Under the pieces are notes generated by a model. It made no database searches. It saw only the letters and a list, made by a program, of their open reading frames with translations, and was not told the origin of the DNA. Source: Zeugodacus cucurbitae (Eukaryota; Arthropoda; Insecta; Diptera; Tephritidae). From it: a stretch of DNA of 64,000 bases. Below are positions 11,146-23,366 of this stretch, in pieces. Made by a program: the position numbers and the translations under genes. The stretch covers positions 4,494,501 to 4,558,500 of the forward strand of contig NC_071672.1 in assembly GCF_028554725.1 (NCBI RefSeq), written 5' to 3'. Position 1 is the first letter of the stretch. Each line of letters opens with the position of its first letter.

Positions 11146-11236
11146 TTTTCTTCTCTTGTCTTGTCTTGTCTTGTCTTGTCTTGTCTTGTCTTGTCTTGTC
11201 TTGTCTTGTCTTGTCTTGTCCTGTCTGTCTGTCCTG
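10061..11236. repeat. Four TGTC-tetramer motifs, short unit 1
   Basis: Motif at 10,061, 10,289, 11,072 and 11,220. Same flanking order as in long unit 1; a private TCGTTTCTTG variant lies near 10,966. Confidence 0.88.
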
Positions 11237-11382
11237 TCTTGTCTTGTCATGTCATGTCATGTGTTGTTTTGTCTTGTCTTGTCTTGGTTTGTCTTGTCTT
11301 GTCTTGTCTTGTCTTGTCTTGTTTTGTCTTGTCTTGTCTTGTCTTGTATTGTCTTGTCTTGTCTTGTCTTGTCTTGTCATGT

Positions 11383-11413
<31 letters not shown>

Positions 11414-12993
11414 ATGTCTTGTCTTGTCTTGTCTTGTCGTGTCTTGTCTTGTCTTGTCTTGTCTGGTCATGTCATGTCATGTCATGTCATGTCATGTGTT
11501 GTGCTGTGTTGTGTTGTCTTGTCTTGTTTTGTCTTGTTTTGTTTTGTCTTGTCTTGTCTTGTCTTGTCTTGTCTTGTCTTGTCTTGTCTTGTCTTGTCTT
11601 GTCTTGTCTTGTCTTGTCTTGTCTTGTCTTGTCTTGTCTTGTCTTGTCTTGTCTTGTCTTGTCTTGTCTTGTCTTGTCTTGTCATGTCATGTCATGTCAT
11701 GTCGTATGTTGTGTTGTTTTGTTTTGTCTTGTCTTGTCTTGTCTTGTCTTGTCTTGTCTTGTCTTGTCTTGTCTTGTCTTGTCTTGTCTTGTCTTGTCTT
11801 GTCTTGTCTTGTCTTGTCTTGTCTTGCCTTGCCTTGTCTTGTCTTGTCTTGTCTTGTCTTGTCTTGTCCTGTCTTGTCTGGTCATGTCATGTCATGTCAT
11901 GTCATGTCATGTGTTGTGCTGTGTTGTCTTGTCTTGCCTTGTCTTGTCTTGTCTTGTCTTGTCTTGTCCTGTCTTGTCTGGTCATGTCATGTCATGTCAT
12001 GTCATGTGTTGTGCTGTGTTGTGTTGTCTTGTCTTGTTTTGTCTTGTTTTGTTTTGTCTTGTCTTGTCTTGTCTTGTCTTGTCTTGTCTTGTCTTGTCTT
12101 GTCTTGTCTTGTCTTGTCTTGTCTTGTCTTGTCTTGTCTTGTCTTGTCTTGTCTTGTCTTGTCTTGTCTTGTCTTGTCTTGTCTTGTCTTGTCTTGTCTT
12201 GTCCTGTCTTGTCTTGTCTTGTCTTGTCTGGTCATGTCATGTCATGTCATGTCATGTGTTGTGCTGTGTTGTGTTGTCTTGTCTTGTTTTGTCTTGTTTT
12301 GTTTTGTCTTGTTTTGTCTTGTATTGTCTTGTCTTGTCTTGTCTTATCTTGTCTTGTCATGTCATGTCATGTCATGTCGTATGTTGTGTTGTTGTCTTGT
12401 CTTGTCTTGTCATGTCTTGTCTTGTCTTGTTTTGTCTTGTCTTGTCTTGTCTTGTCTTGTCTTGTCTTGTCTTGTCTTGTCTTGTCTTGTCTTGTCTTGT
12501 CTTGTCTTGTCTTGTCTTGTCTTGTCTTGTCTTGTCTTGTCTTGTCTTGCCTTGTCTTGTCTTGTCTTGTCTTGTCTTGTCTTGTCTTGTCCTGTCTTGT
12601 CTGGTCATGTTATGTCATGTCATGTCATGTGTTGTGCTGTGTTGTGCTGTGTTGTGTTGTCTTGTCTTGTTTTGTCTTGTCTTGTCTTGTCTTGTCTTGT
12701 CTTGTCTTGTCTTGTCTTGTCTTGTCTTGCCTTGTCTTGTCTTGTCTTGTCCTGTCTTGTCTTGTCTCGTCTTGTCATGTCATGTCATGTCATGTCGTAT
12801 GTTGTCTTGTGTTGTGTTGTCTTGTCTTTTCTTTGCTCGTCTTGTCTTGTCTTGTCTTGTGTTGTCTTGTCTTGTCTTTTCTTTTCTTGTCTTGTCTTGT
12901 CTTGTCTTGTCTTTTCTTGTCTTGTCTTGTCATGTGTTGTTTTGTCTTGTCTTGTCTTGTTTTGTCTTGTCTTGTCTTGTCTTGTCTTGTTTT

Positions 12994-13284
12994 GTCTTGT
13001 CTTGTCTTGTCTTGTCTTGTCTTGTCTTGTCTTGTCTTGTCTTGTCTTGTCTTGTCTTGTCTTGTCTTGTCTTGTCTTGTCTTGTCTTGTCTTGTCTTGT
13101 CTTGTCTTGTCTTGTCTTGTCTTGTCTTGTCTTGTCTTGTCTTGTCTTGTCTTGTCTTGTCTTGTCTTGTCTTGTCTTGTCTTGTCTTGTCTTGTCTTGT
13201 CTTGTCTTGTCTTGTCTTGTCTTGTCTTGTCTTGTCTTGTCTTGTCTTGTCTTGTCTTGTCTTGTCTTGTCTTGTCTTGTCTTG
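12994..13284. repeat. Longest uninterrupted TCTTG run seen (about 58 monomers)
   Basis: No variant monomer is visible between the TTTTG ending near 12,993 and the TGTTG at 13,285. The equivalent run in the long units and short unit 2 is broken by a single CTAGTC (8346, 21,611, 26,358). Other runs of about 200 bases or more are at 30,926-31,150, 57,046-57,280 and 58,178-58,384. Confidence 0.85.
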
Positions 13285-13293
13285 TGTTGTCTT

Positions 13294-13523
13294 GTGATGT
13301 CTTGTCTTGTCTTGTCTTGTCATGTCTTGTCTTGTCTTGTCTTGCCTTATCTTGTCTTGTCTTGTCGTGTCTTGTCCTGTCCTGTCCTGTCGTGTGTTGT
13401 GTTGTCTTGTGATGTCTTGTCTTGTCTTGTCTTGTCATGTCTTGTCTTGTCTTGTCTTGCCTTATCTTGTCTTGTCTTGTCGTGTCTTGTCCTGTCCTGT
13501 CCTGTCGTGTGTTGTGTTGTTTT
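13294..13523. repeat. 115-bp tandem duplication at the unit start (long unit 2)
   Basis: Same pair of 115-base copies as at 8567, in the same position relative to the unit start. Confidence 0.85.
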
Positions 13524-13767
13524 GTCTTGTCTTGTCGTGTCTTGTCTTGTCTTGTCTTGTCTTGTCTTGTCTTGTCGTGTCTTGTCTTGTCTTGTCTTGT
13601 CTTGTCTTGTCTTGTCTTGTCTTGTCTTGTCTTGTCTTGTCTTGTCTTGTCTTGTCTTGTCTTGTCTTGTCTTGTCTTGTCTTGTCTTGTCTTGTCTTGT
13701 CTTGTCTTGTCTTGTCTTGTCTTGTCTTGTCTTGTCTTGTCTTGTCTTGTCTTGTCTTGTCTTGTCT

Positions 13768-14827
13768 TGTCATGTCATGCCATGTCGTATGTTGTCTTGT
13801 CTTGTCTTGTCTTGTCTTGTCTTGTTTTTCTTGTCATGTCTTATCTTGTCTTGTCTTGTCTTGTCTTGTTTTGCCTTGTCTTGTCTGGTCTTGTCTTGTC
13901 TTGTCCTGTCCTGTCGTGTCATGTGTTGTTTTGTCTTGTCTTTTCTTGTCTTGTCTTGTCTTGTCTTGTTTTGTCTTGTCTTGTTTTGTCTTGTCTTGTC
14001 TTGCCTTGTCTTGTCTTGTCTTGTCTTGTCTTGTCTTGTCTTGTCTTGTTTTGTCTTGTCTTGTTTTGTCTTGTCTTGTCGTGTCTTGTCTTGTCTTGTC
14101 TTGTCTTGTCTTGTCTTGTCTTGTCTTGTCTTGTCTTGTCTTGTCTTGTCTTGTCATGTCATGCCATGTCGTATGTTGTGTTGTTTTGTCTTGTCTTGTC
14201 TTGTTTTTCTTGTCATGTCTTATCTTGTCTTGTCTTGTCTTGTCTTGTTTTGCCTTGTCTTGTCTGGTCTTGTCTTGTCTTGTCCTGTCCTGTCGTGTCA
14301 TGTGTTGTTTTGTCTTGTCTTTTCTTGTCTTGTCTTGTCTTGTCTTGTTTTGTCTTGTCTTGTTTTGTCTTGTCTTGTCGTGTCTTGTCTTGTCTTGTCT
14401 TGTCTTGTCTGGTCTTGTCGTGTCTTGTCTTGTCTTGTCTTGTCTTGTCTTGTCTTGTCTTGTCTTGTCTTGTCTTGTCTTGTCTTGTCTTGTCTTGTCT
14501 TGTCTTGTCTTGTCTTGTCTTGTCTTGTCATGTCATGCCATGTCGTATGTTGTCTTGTCTTGTCTTGTCTTGTTTTTCTTGTCATGTCTTATCTTGTCTT
14601 GTCTTGTCTTGTCTTGTTTTGCCTTGTCTTGTCTGGTCTTGTCTTGTCTTGTCCTGTCCTGTCGTGTCATGTGTTGTTTTGTCTTGTCTTTTCTTGTCTT
14701 GTCTTGTCTTGTCTTGTTTTGTCTTGTCTTGTTTTGTCTTGTCTTGTCTTGCCTTGTCTTGTCTTGTCTTGTCTTGTCTTGTCTTGTCTTGTCTTGTCTT
14801 GTCTTGTCTTGTCTTGTCTTGTCTTGT
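13768..14827. repeat. Triplicated submodule, long unit 2
   Basis: Markers at 13,778, 14,162 and 14,536 (spacings 384 and 374 bases). Confidence 0.85.
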
Positions 14828-14870
14828 CCTGTCTGTCTGTCCTGTCTTGTCTTGTCATGTCATGTCATGT

Positions 14871-14901
<31 letters not shown>

Positions 14902-15218
14902 TTTTCTTCTCTTGTCTTGTCTTGTCTTGTCTTGTCTTGTCTTGTCTTGTCTTGTCTTGTCTTGTCTTGTCTTGTCTTGTCTTGTCTTGTCTTGTCTTGT
15001 CTTGTCTTGTCTTGTCTTGTCTTGTCTTGTCTTGTCTTGTCTTGTCTTGTCCTGTCTGTCTGTCCTGTCTTGTCTTGTCATGTCATGTCATGTGTGGTTT
15101 TGTCTTGTCTTGTCTTGGTTTGTCTTGTCTTGTCTTGTCTTGTCTTGTCTTGTCTTGTTTTGTCTTGTCTTGTCTTGTCTTGTATTGTCTTGTCTTGTCT
15201 TGTCTTGTCTTGTCATGT

Positions 15219-15250
<32 letters not shown>

Positions 15251-15851
15251 TGTCCTGTCTTGTCTTGTCATGTCATGTCATGTGTTGTTTTGTCTTGTCT
15301 TGTCTTGTTTTGTCTTGTCTTGTATTGTATTGTCTTGTCTTGTCTTGTCTTGTCTTGTCTTGTCTTCTTTTGTTTTGTCTTGCCTTGTCTTGACTTGTCT
15401 TGTCTTGTCTTGTCTTGTCTTGTCTTGTCTTGTCTTGTCTTGTCTTGTCTTGTCTTGTCTTGTCTTGTCTTGTCTTGTCTTGTCTTGTCTTGTCTTGTCT
15501 TGTCTTGTCTTGTCTTGTCCTGTTCTGTCTTGTCTTGTCTTGTCTTGTCTTGTCATGTCTTATCTTGTCTTGTCTTGTCTTGTCATGTCATGTCATGTCA
15601 TGTCATGTCTTGTCTTGTCTTGTCTTGTCTTGTCTTGTCATGTGTTGTGCTGTGTTGTGTTGTCTTGTCTTGTTTTGTCTTGTCTTGTCTTGTCTTGTCT
15701 TTTCTTGTCTTGTCTTGTCTTGTCTTGTCTTGTCTTGTCTTGTCTTGTCTTGTCTTGTCTTGTCTTGTCTTGTATTGTCTTGTCTTGTCTTTTCTTGTCT
15801 TGTCTTGTCCTGTCTGTCTGTCCTGTCTTGTCTTGTCATGTCATGTCATGT

Positions 15852-15882
<31 letters not shown>

Positions 15883-15963
15883 TTTTCTTCTCTTGTCTTG
15901 TCTTGTCTTGTCTTGTCTTGTCTTGTCTTGTCTTGTCTTGTCTTGTCCTGTCTGTCTGTCCTG
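14828..15963. repeat. Four TGTC-tetramer motifs, long unit 2
   Basis: Motif at 14,828, 15,051, 15,809 and 15,947. Confidence 0.88.
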
Positions 15964-16109
15964 TCTTGTCTTGTCATGTCATGTCATGTGTTGTTTTGTC
16001 TTGTCTTGTCTTGGTTTGTCTTGTCTTGTCTTGTCTTGTCTTGTCTTGTTTTGTCTTGTCTTGTCTTGTCTTGTATTGTCTTGTCTTGTCTTGTCTTGTC
16101 TTGTCATGT

Positions 16110-16140
<31 letters not shown>

Positions 16141-17312
16141 TTTTCTTGTCTTGTCTTGTCTTGTCTTGTCATGTCTTGTCTTGTCTTGTCTTGTCGTGTC
16201 TTGTCTTGTCTTGTCTTGTCTGGTCATGTCATGTCATGTCATGTCATGTCATGTGTTGTGCTGTGTTGTGTTGTCTTGTCTTGTTTTGTCTTGTTTTGTT
16301 TTGTCTTGTCTTGTCTTGTCTTGTCTTGTCTTGTCTTGTCTTGTCTTGTCTTGTCTTGTCTTGTCTTGTCTTGTCTTGTCTTGTCTTGTCTTGTCTTGTC
16401 TTGTCTTGTCTTGTCATGTCATGTCATGTCATGTCGTATGTTGTGTTGTTTTGTTTTGTCTTGTCTTGTCTTGTCTTGTCTTGTCTTGTCTTGTCTTGTC
16501 TTGTCTTGTCTTGTCTTGTCTTGTCTTGTCTGGTCTTGTCTTGTCTTGTCTTATCTTCTTAATTAATTTAAAAGCAAATCAAACACAATTGTCTTGTCTT
16601 GTCTTGTATTTTCCTGTTTCGCCTTGTCTTGTCTTATCTTCTTAATTAATTTAAAAACGAATCAAACACAATTGTCTTGTCTTGTCTTGTTTTGTCCTGT
16701 CATGTCTTGTCATGTCTTGTCTTGTCTTGTCTTGTCCTGTCTTGTCTTCTTAATTAGTTTAGAAACAAATAAAAAAAATGTCTTGTCTTGTTTTGTTTTG
16801 TCATGTCTTGTCATGTCATGTCTTCTCTTGTTTTGTCTTATCTTCTTAATTAATTTAAAAACAAATCAAACACAATTGTCTTGTCTTGTCTTGTATTTTC
16901 CAGTCTGGCCTTGTCTTGTCTTGTCTTGTCTTGTCTTGTCTTGTTTTGTCTTGTCTTGTCTTGTCTTGTCTTGTCTTGCCTTGTCTTGTCTTGTCTTGTC
17001 TTGTCTTGTTTTATCTTCTTAATTAATTTAAAAACAAATCAAACACAATAGTCCTGTCTTGTCTTGTTTTGTCTTCTCTTCTTAATTAATTTAGAAACAA
17101 ATAAAAAAAATGTCTTGACTTGTCTTGTATTTTCCTGTTTCGCCTTGTCTTGTCTTATCTTCTTAATTAATTTAAAAATAAATCAAACACAATTGTCTTG
17201 TCTTGTCTTGTTTTGTCTTGTCATGTCTTGTCTTGTCTTGTCTTGTCCTGTCTTGTCTTCTTAATTAGTTTAGAAACAAATAAAAAAATGTCTTGTCTTG
17301 TTTTGTTTTGTC

Positions 17313-17332
17313 AAGAAACAAATAAAAAAAAT
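17313..17332. other. Truncated AT spacer in block 2, left copy
   Basis: This is the counterpart of the junction at 3956, offset 13,357. Confidence 0.85.
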
Positions 17333-19103
17333 GTCTTGACTTGTCTTTTATTTTCCTGTTTCGCCTTATCTTGTCTTATCTTCTTAATTAATTTAAAAAT
17401 AAATCAAACACAATTGTCTTGTCTTGTCTTGTTTTGTCTTGTCATGTCTTGTCTTGTCTTGTCTTGTCCTGTCTTGTCTTCTTAATTAGTTTAGAAACAA
17501 ATAAAAAAATGTCTTGTCTTGTTTTGTTTTGTCATGTCTTGTCATGTCATGTCTTCTCTTGTTTTGTCTTATCTTCTTAATTAATTTAAAAACAAATCAA
17601 ACACAATTGTCTTGTCTTGTCTTGTCTTGTCTTGTCTTTTCGTGTCTTGTCTTTTCTTGTCTGGTCTTGTCTTGTCTTGTCTTATCTTCTTAATTAATTT
17701 AAAAGCAAATCAAACACAATTGTCTTGTCTTGTCTTGTATTTTCCTGTTTCGCCTTGTCTTGTCTTATCTTCTTAATTAATTTAAAAACAAATCAAACAC
17801 AATTGTCTTGTCTTGTCTTGTCTTGTCTTGTCTTGTCTTGTCTTGTCTTGTCTTGTCTTGTCTTGTCTTGTCTTGTCTTGTCTTTTCTTGTCTGGCCTTG
17901 TCTTGTCTTGTTTTATCTTCTTAATTAATTTAAAAACAAATCAAACACAATAGTCCTGTCTTGTCTTGTTTTGTCTTCTCTTCTTAATTAATTTAGAAAC
18001 AAATAAAAAAATGTCTTGACTTGTCTTGTATTTTCCTGTTTCGCCTTGTCTTGTCTTATCTTCTTAATTAATTTAAAAATAAATTAAACACAATTGTCTT
18101 GTTTTGTCTTGTCATGTCTTGTCTTGTCTTGTCTTGTCCTGTCTTGTCTTCTTAATTAGTTTAGAAACAAATAAAAAAATGTCTTGTCTTGTTTTGTTTT
18201 GTCATGTCTTCTCTTGTTTTGTCTTATCTTCTTAATTAATTTAAAAACAAATCAAACACAATTGTCTTGTCTTGTCTTGTCTTTTCGTGTCTTGTCTTTT
18301 CTTGTCTGGTCTTGTCTTGTCTTGTCTTATCTTCTTAATTAATTTAAAAGCAAATCAAACACAATTGTCTTGTCTTGTCTTGTATTTTCCTGTTTCGCCT
18401 TGTCTTGTCTTATCTTCTTAATTAATTTAAAAACGAATCAAACACAATTGTCTTGTCTTGTCTTGTTTTGTCCTGTCATGTCTTGTCATGTCTTGTCTTG
18501 TCTTGTCTTGTCCTGTCTTGTCTTCTTAATTAGTTTAGAAACAAATAAAAAAAATGTCTTGTCTTGTTTTGTTTTGTCATGTCTTGTCATGTCATGTCTT
18601 CTCTTGTTTTGTCTTATCTTCTTAATTAATTTAAAAACAAATCAAACACAATTGTCTTGTCTTGTCTTGTATTTTCCAGTCTGGCCTTGTCTTGTCTTGT
18701 CTTGTCTTGTCTTGTCTTGTCTTGTCTTGTCTTGTTTTGTCTTGTCTTGTCTTGTCTTGTCTTGTCTTGCCTTGTCTTGTCTTGTCTTGTCTTGTCTTGT
18801 TTTATCTTCTTAATTAATTTAAAAACAAATCAAACACAATAGTCCTGTCTTGTCTTGTTTTGTCTTCTCTTCTTAATTAATTTAGAAACAAATAAAAAAA
18901 ATGTCTTGACTTGTCTTGTATTTTCCTGTTTCGCCTTGTCTTGTCTTATCTTCTTAATTAATTTAAAAATAAATCAAACACAATTGTCTTGTCTTGTCTT
19001 GTTTTGTCTTGTCATGTCTTGTCTTGTCTTGTCTTGTCCTGTCTTGTCTTCTTAATTAGTTTAGAAACAAATAAAAAAATGTCTTGTCTTGTTTTGTTTT
19101 GTC

Positions 19104-19123
19104 AAGAAACAAATAAAAAAAAT
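19104..19123. other. Truncated AT spacer in block 2, right copy
   Basis: This is the counterpart of the junction at 5747, offset 13,357. Confidence 0.85.
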
Positions 19124-19525
19124 GTCTTGACTTGTCTTTTATTTTCCTGTTTCGCCTTGTCTTGTCTTATCTTCTTAATTAATTTAAAAATAAATCAAAC
19201 ACAATTGTCTTGTCTTGTCTTGTTTTGTCTTGTCATGTCTTGTCTTGTCTTGTCTTGTCCTGTCTTGTCTTCTTAATTAGTTTAGAAACAAATAAAAAAA
19301 TGTCTTGTCTTGTTTTGTTTTGTCATGTCTTGTCATGTCATGTCTTCTCTTGTTTTGTCATGTCTTGTCTTGTCTTGTCTTGCCTTATCTTGTCTTGTCT
19401 TGTCGTGTCTTGTCCTGTCCTGTCCTGTCGTGTGTTGTGTTGTCTTGTGATGTCTTGTCTTGTCTTGTCTTGTCATGTCTTGTCTTGTCTTGTCTTGCCT
19501 TATCTTGTCTTGTCTTGTCTTGTCT

Positions 19526-19890
19526 TGTCATGTCATGCCATGTCGTATGTTGTGTTGTTTTGTCTTGTCTTGTCTTGTTTTTCTTGTCATGTCTTATCTT
19601 GTCTTGTCTTGTCTTGTCTTGTTTTGCCTTGTCTTGTCTGGTCTTGTCTTGTCTTGTCCTGTCCTGTCGTGTCATGTGTTGTTTTGTCTTGTCTTTTCTT
19701 GTCTTGTCTTGTCTTGTCTTGTTTTGTCTTGTCTTGTTTTGTCTTGTCTTGTCGTGTCTTGTCTTGTCTTGTCTTGTCTTGTCTTGTCTGGTCTTGTCGT
19801 GTCTTGTCTTGTCTTGTCTTGTCTTGTCTTGTCTTGTCTTGTCTTGTCTTGTCTTGTCTTGTCTTGTCTTGTCTTGTCATGTCATGTCAT
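19526..19890. repeat. Single extra copy of the submodule inside the long-form segment (unit 2)
   Basis: Counterpart of 6169-6533, marker at 19,536. Confidence 0.75.
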
Positions 19891-21813
19891 GTCATGTCAT
19901 GTCATGTCGTATGTTGTGTTGTTTTGTTTTGTCTTGTCTTGTCTTGTCTTGTCTTGTCTTGTCTTGTCTTGTCTTGTCTTGTTTTGCCTTGTCTTGTCTG
20001 GTCTTGTCTTGTCTTGTCCTGTCCTGTCGTGTCATGTGTTGTTTTGTCTTGTCTTTTCTTGTCTTGTCTTGTCTTGTCTTGTTTTGTCTTGTCTTGTTTT
20101 GTCTTGTTTTGTCTTGTTTTGTTTTGTCTTGTCTTGTCTTGTCTTGTCTTGTCTTGTCTTGTCTTGTCTTGTCTTGTCTTGTCTTGTCTTGTCTTGTCTT
20201 GTCTTGTCTTGTCTTGTCTTGTCATGTCATGTCATGTCATGTCGTATGTTGTGTTGTTTTGTTTTGTCTTGTCTTGTCTTGTCTTGTCTTGTCTTGTCTT
20301 GTCTTGTCTTGTCTTGTCTTGTCTTGTCTTGTCTTGTCTTGTCTTGTCTTGTCTTGTCTTGCCTTGCCTTGTCTTGTCTTGTCTTGTCTTGTCTTGTCTT
20401 GTCCTGTCTTGTCTGGTCATGTCATGTCATGTCATGTCATGTCATGTGTTGTGCTGTGTTGTCTTGTCTTGCCTTGTCTTGTCTTGTCTTGTCTTGTCTT
20501 GTCCTGTCTTGTCTGGTCATGTCATGTCATGTCATGTCATGTGTTGTGCTGTGTTGTGTTGTCTTGTCTTGTTTTGTCTTGTTTTGTTTTGTCTTGTCTT
20601 GTCTTGTCTTGTCTTGTCTTGTCTTGTCTTGTCTTGTCTTGTCTTGCCTTGTCTTGTCTTGTCTTGTCTTGTCTTGTCTTGTCTTGTCTTGTCTTGTCTT
20701 GTCTTGTCTTGTCCTGTCTTGTCTTGTCTTGTCTTGTCTTGTCTGGTCATGTCATGTCATGTCATGTCATGTCATGTGTTGTGCTGTGTTGTGTTGTCTT
20801 GTCTTGTTTTGTCTTGTTTTGTTTTGTCTTGTTTTGTCTTGTATTGTCTTGTCTTGTCTTGTCTTATCTTGTCTTGTCATGTCATGTCATGTCATGTCGT
20901 ATGTTGTGTTGTTGTCTTGTCTTGTCTTGTCATGTCTTGTCTTGTCTTGTTTTGTCTTGTCTTGTCTTGTCTTGTCTTGTCTTGTCTTGTCTTGTCTTGT
21001 CTTGTCTTGTCTTGTCTTGTCTTGTCTTGTCTTGTCTTGTCTTGTCTTGTCTTGTCTTGCCTTGTCTTGTCTTGTCTTGTCTTGTCTTGTCTTGTCTTGT
21101 CCTGTCTTGTCTGGTCATGTTATGTCATGTCATGTCATGTGTTGTGCTGTGTTGTGCTGTGTTGTGTTGTCTTGTCTTGTTTTGTCTTGTCTTGTCTTGT
21201 CTTGTCTTGTCTTGTCTTGTCTTGTCTTGTCTTGTCTTGCCTTGTCTTGTCTTGTCTTGTCCTGTCTTGTCTTGTCTCGTCTTGTCATGTCATGTCATGT
21301 TATGTCGTATGTTGTCTTGTGTTGTGTTGTCTTGTCTTTTCTTTGCTCGTCTTGTCTTGTCTTGTCTTGTGTTGTCTTGTCTTTTCTTTTCTTTTCTTGT
21401 CTTGTCTTGTCTTGTCTTGTCTTTTCTTGTCTTGTCTTGTCATGTGTTGTTTTGTCTTGTCTTGTCTTGTTTTGTCTTGTCTTGTCTTGTCTTGTCTTGT
21501 TTTGTCTTGTCTTGTCTTGTCTTGTCTTGTCTTGTCTTGTCTTGTCTTGTCTTGTCTTGTCTTGTCTTGTCTTGTCTTGTCTTGTCTTGTCTTGTCTTGT
21601 CTTGTCTTGTCTAGTCTTGTCTTGTCTTGTCTTGTCTTGTCTTGTCTTGTCTTGTCTTGTCTTGTCTTGTCTTGTCTTGTCTTGTCTTGTCTTGTCTTGT
21701 CTTGTCTTGTCTTGTCTTGTCTTGTCTTGTCTTGTCTTGTCTTGTCTTGTCTTGTCTTGTCTTGTCTTGTCTTGTCTTGTCTTGTCTTGTCTTGTCTTGT
21801 CTTGTGTTGTCTT

Positions 21814-22043
21814 GTGATGTCTTGTCTTGTCTTGTCTTGTCATGTCTTGTCTTGTCTTGTCTTGCCTTATCTTGTCTTGTCTTGTCGTGTCTTGTCCTGT
21901 CCTGTCCTGTCGTGTGTTGTGTTGTCTTGTGATGTCTTGTCTTGTCTTGTCTTGTCATGTCTTGTCTTGTCTTGTCTTGCCTTATCTTGTCTTGTCTTGT
22001 CGTGTCTTGTCCTGTCCTGTCCTGTCGTGTGTTGTGTTGTTTT
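21814..22043. repeat. 115-bp tandem duplication at the unit start (short unit 2)
   Basis: Same pair of 115-base copies as at 8567. Confidence 0.85.
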
Positions 22044-22237
22044 GTCTTGTCTTGTCGTGTCTTGTCTTGTCTTGTCTTGTCTTGTCTTGTCTTGTCGTGT
22101 CTTGTCTTGTCTTGTCTTGTCTTGTCTTGTCTTGTCTTGTCTTGTCTTGTCTTGTCTTGTCTTGTCTTGTCTTGTCTTGTCTTGTCTTGTCTTGTCTTGT
22201 CTTGTCTTGTCTTGTCTTGTCTTGTCTTGTCTTGTCT

Positions 22238-23292
22238 TGTCATGTCATGCCATGTCGTATGTTGTCTTGTCTTGTCTTGTCTTGTCTTGTCTTGTTTTTC
22301 TTGTCATGTCTTATCTTGTCTTGTCTTGTCTTGTCTTGTTTTGCCTTGTCTTGTCTGGTCTTGTCTTGTCTTGTCCTGTCCTGTCGTGTCATGTGTTGTT
22401 TTGTCTTGTCTTTTCTTGTCTTGTCTTGTCTTGTCTTGTTTTGTCTTGTCTTGTTTTGTCTTGTCTTGTCTTGCCTTGTCTTGTCTTGTCTTGTCTTGTC
22501 TTGTCTTGTCTTGTCTTGTTTTGTCTTGTCTTGTTTTGTCTTGTCTTGTCGTGTCTTGTCTTGTCTTGTCTTGTCTTGTCTTGTCTTGTCTTGTCTTGTC
22601 TTGTCTTGTCTTGTCTTGTCTTGTCTTGTCATGTCATGCCATGTCGTATGTTGTGTTGTTTTGTCTTGTCTTGTCTTGTTTTTCTTGTCATGTCTTATCT
22701 TGTCTTGTCTTGTCTTGTCTTGTTTTGCCTTGTCTTGTCTGGTCTTGTCTTGTCTTGTCCTGTCCTGTCGTGTCATGTGTTGTTTTGTCTTGTCTTTTCT
22801 TGTCTTGTCTTGTCTTGTCTTGTTTTGTCTTGTCTTGTTTTGTCTTGTCTTGTCGTGTCTTGTCTTGTCTTGTCTTGTCTTGTCTTGTCTGGTCTTGTCG
22901 TGTCTTGTCTTGTCTTGTCTTGTCTTGTCTTGTCTTGTCTTGTCTTGTCTTGTCTTGTCTTGTCTTGTCTTGTCTTGTCTTGTCTTGTCTTGTCTTGTCT
23001 TGTCATGTCATGCCATGTCGTATGTTGTCTTGTCTTGTCTTGTCTTGTTTTTCTTGTCATGTCTTATCTTGTCTTGTCTTGTCTTGTCTTGTTTTGCCTT
23101 GTCTTGTCTGGTCTTGTCTTGTCTTGTCCTGTCCTGTCGTGTCATGTGTTGTTTTGTCTTGTCTTTTCTTGTCTTGTCTTGTCTTGTCTTGTTTTGTCTT
23201 GTCTTGTTTTGTCTTGTCTTGTCTTGCCTTGTCTTGTCTTGTCTTGTCTTGTCTTGTCTTGTCTTGTCTTGTCTTGTCTTGTCTTGTCTTGT
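22238..23292. repeat. Triplicated submodule, short unit 2
   Basis: Markers at 22,248, 22,637 and 23,011 (spacings 389 and 374 bases). Confidence 0.85.
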
Positions 23293-23335
23293 CCTGTCTG
23301 TCTGTCCTGTCTTGTCTTGTCATGTCATGTCATGT

Positions 23336-23366
<31 letters not shown>

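Larger units (their letters stand above)
8558..13284. repeat. HOR short-form unit, copy 1 (no AT-rich block)
   Basis: The unit is 4727 bases long and starts at the TGTTG variant followed by GTGATG. It has the same start segment, submodule triplet (TGCCATGTCGTATG at 9016, 9410, 9774), tetramer motifs (10061, 10289, 11072, 11220) and 3' part as the long form. The AT-rich block and the partial start segment after it are missing: the 5' part passes directly into the 3' part at the GTCGTATGTT marker near 11701. It ends in about 290 bases of uninterrupted TCTTG. Copy 2 at 21805-26501 is 30 bases (6 monomers) shorter. Confidence 0.85.
16558..19300. repeat. AT-rich spacer block 2 in the satellite
   Basis: This block is a near-perfect copy of 3201-5943 at a constant offset of 13,357 bases. 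The order and sequence of the spacers agree by eye, including the variants with GCAAATC, ACGAATC and ATAAATC and a shared CCTTATC irregularity (about 4006 and 17,363). The differences I see are whole-monomer gains and losses between spacers (for example two monomers fewer near 18,265 and compensating gains near 18,715), so the total length is the same. It is the counterpart in long-form unit 2. Confidence 0.92.
16433..20240. repeat. Counterpart of the long-form-specific segment in unit 2 (3808 bases)
   Basis: The GTCGTATGTT marker lies at 16,433 and 20,241. The segment is 25 bases (5 monomers) shorter than in unit 1 and has the same content. Confidence 0.75.
13285..21804. repeat. HOR long-form unit, copy 2
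   Basis: The unit is 8520 bases long, against about 8600 for copy 1, a difference of 16 whole monomers. It repeats the order of copy 1: start segment, submodule triplet (13778, 14162, 14536), tetramer motifs (14828, 15051, 15809, 15947), AT-rich block (16558-19300), second partial start segment, and 3' part with the rare TTTGCTCG marker near 21343 and the single CTAGTC variant near 21611. Private changes exist, for example a TTATG in place of TCATG near 21300. It lies in direct orientation relative to copy 1. Confidence 0.85.

Noticed and set aside
8695..15393. Open frame of 2232 codons encoding (LVLSC)n, and similar giant frames at 10-3288, 19,210-26,361, 21,942-28,553 and elsewhere on the + strand
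   Set aside because: The TCTTG repeat has no stop codon in any frame, so open length carries no information. All three frames are open in parallel, the start codons are TCATG variant monomers, and the product is a pure repeat with no domain.
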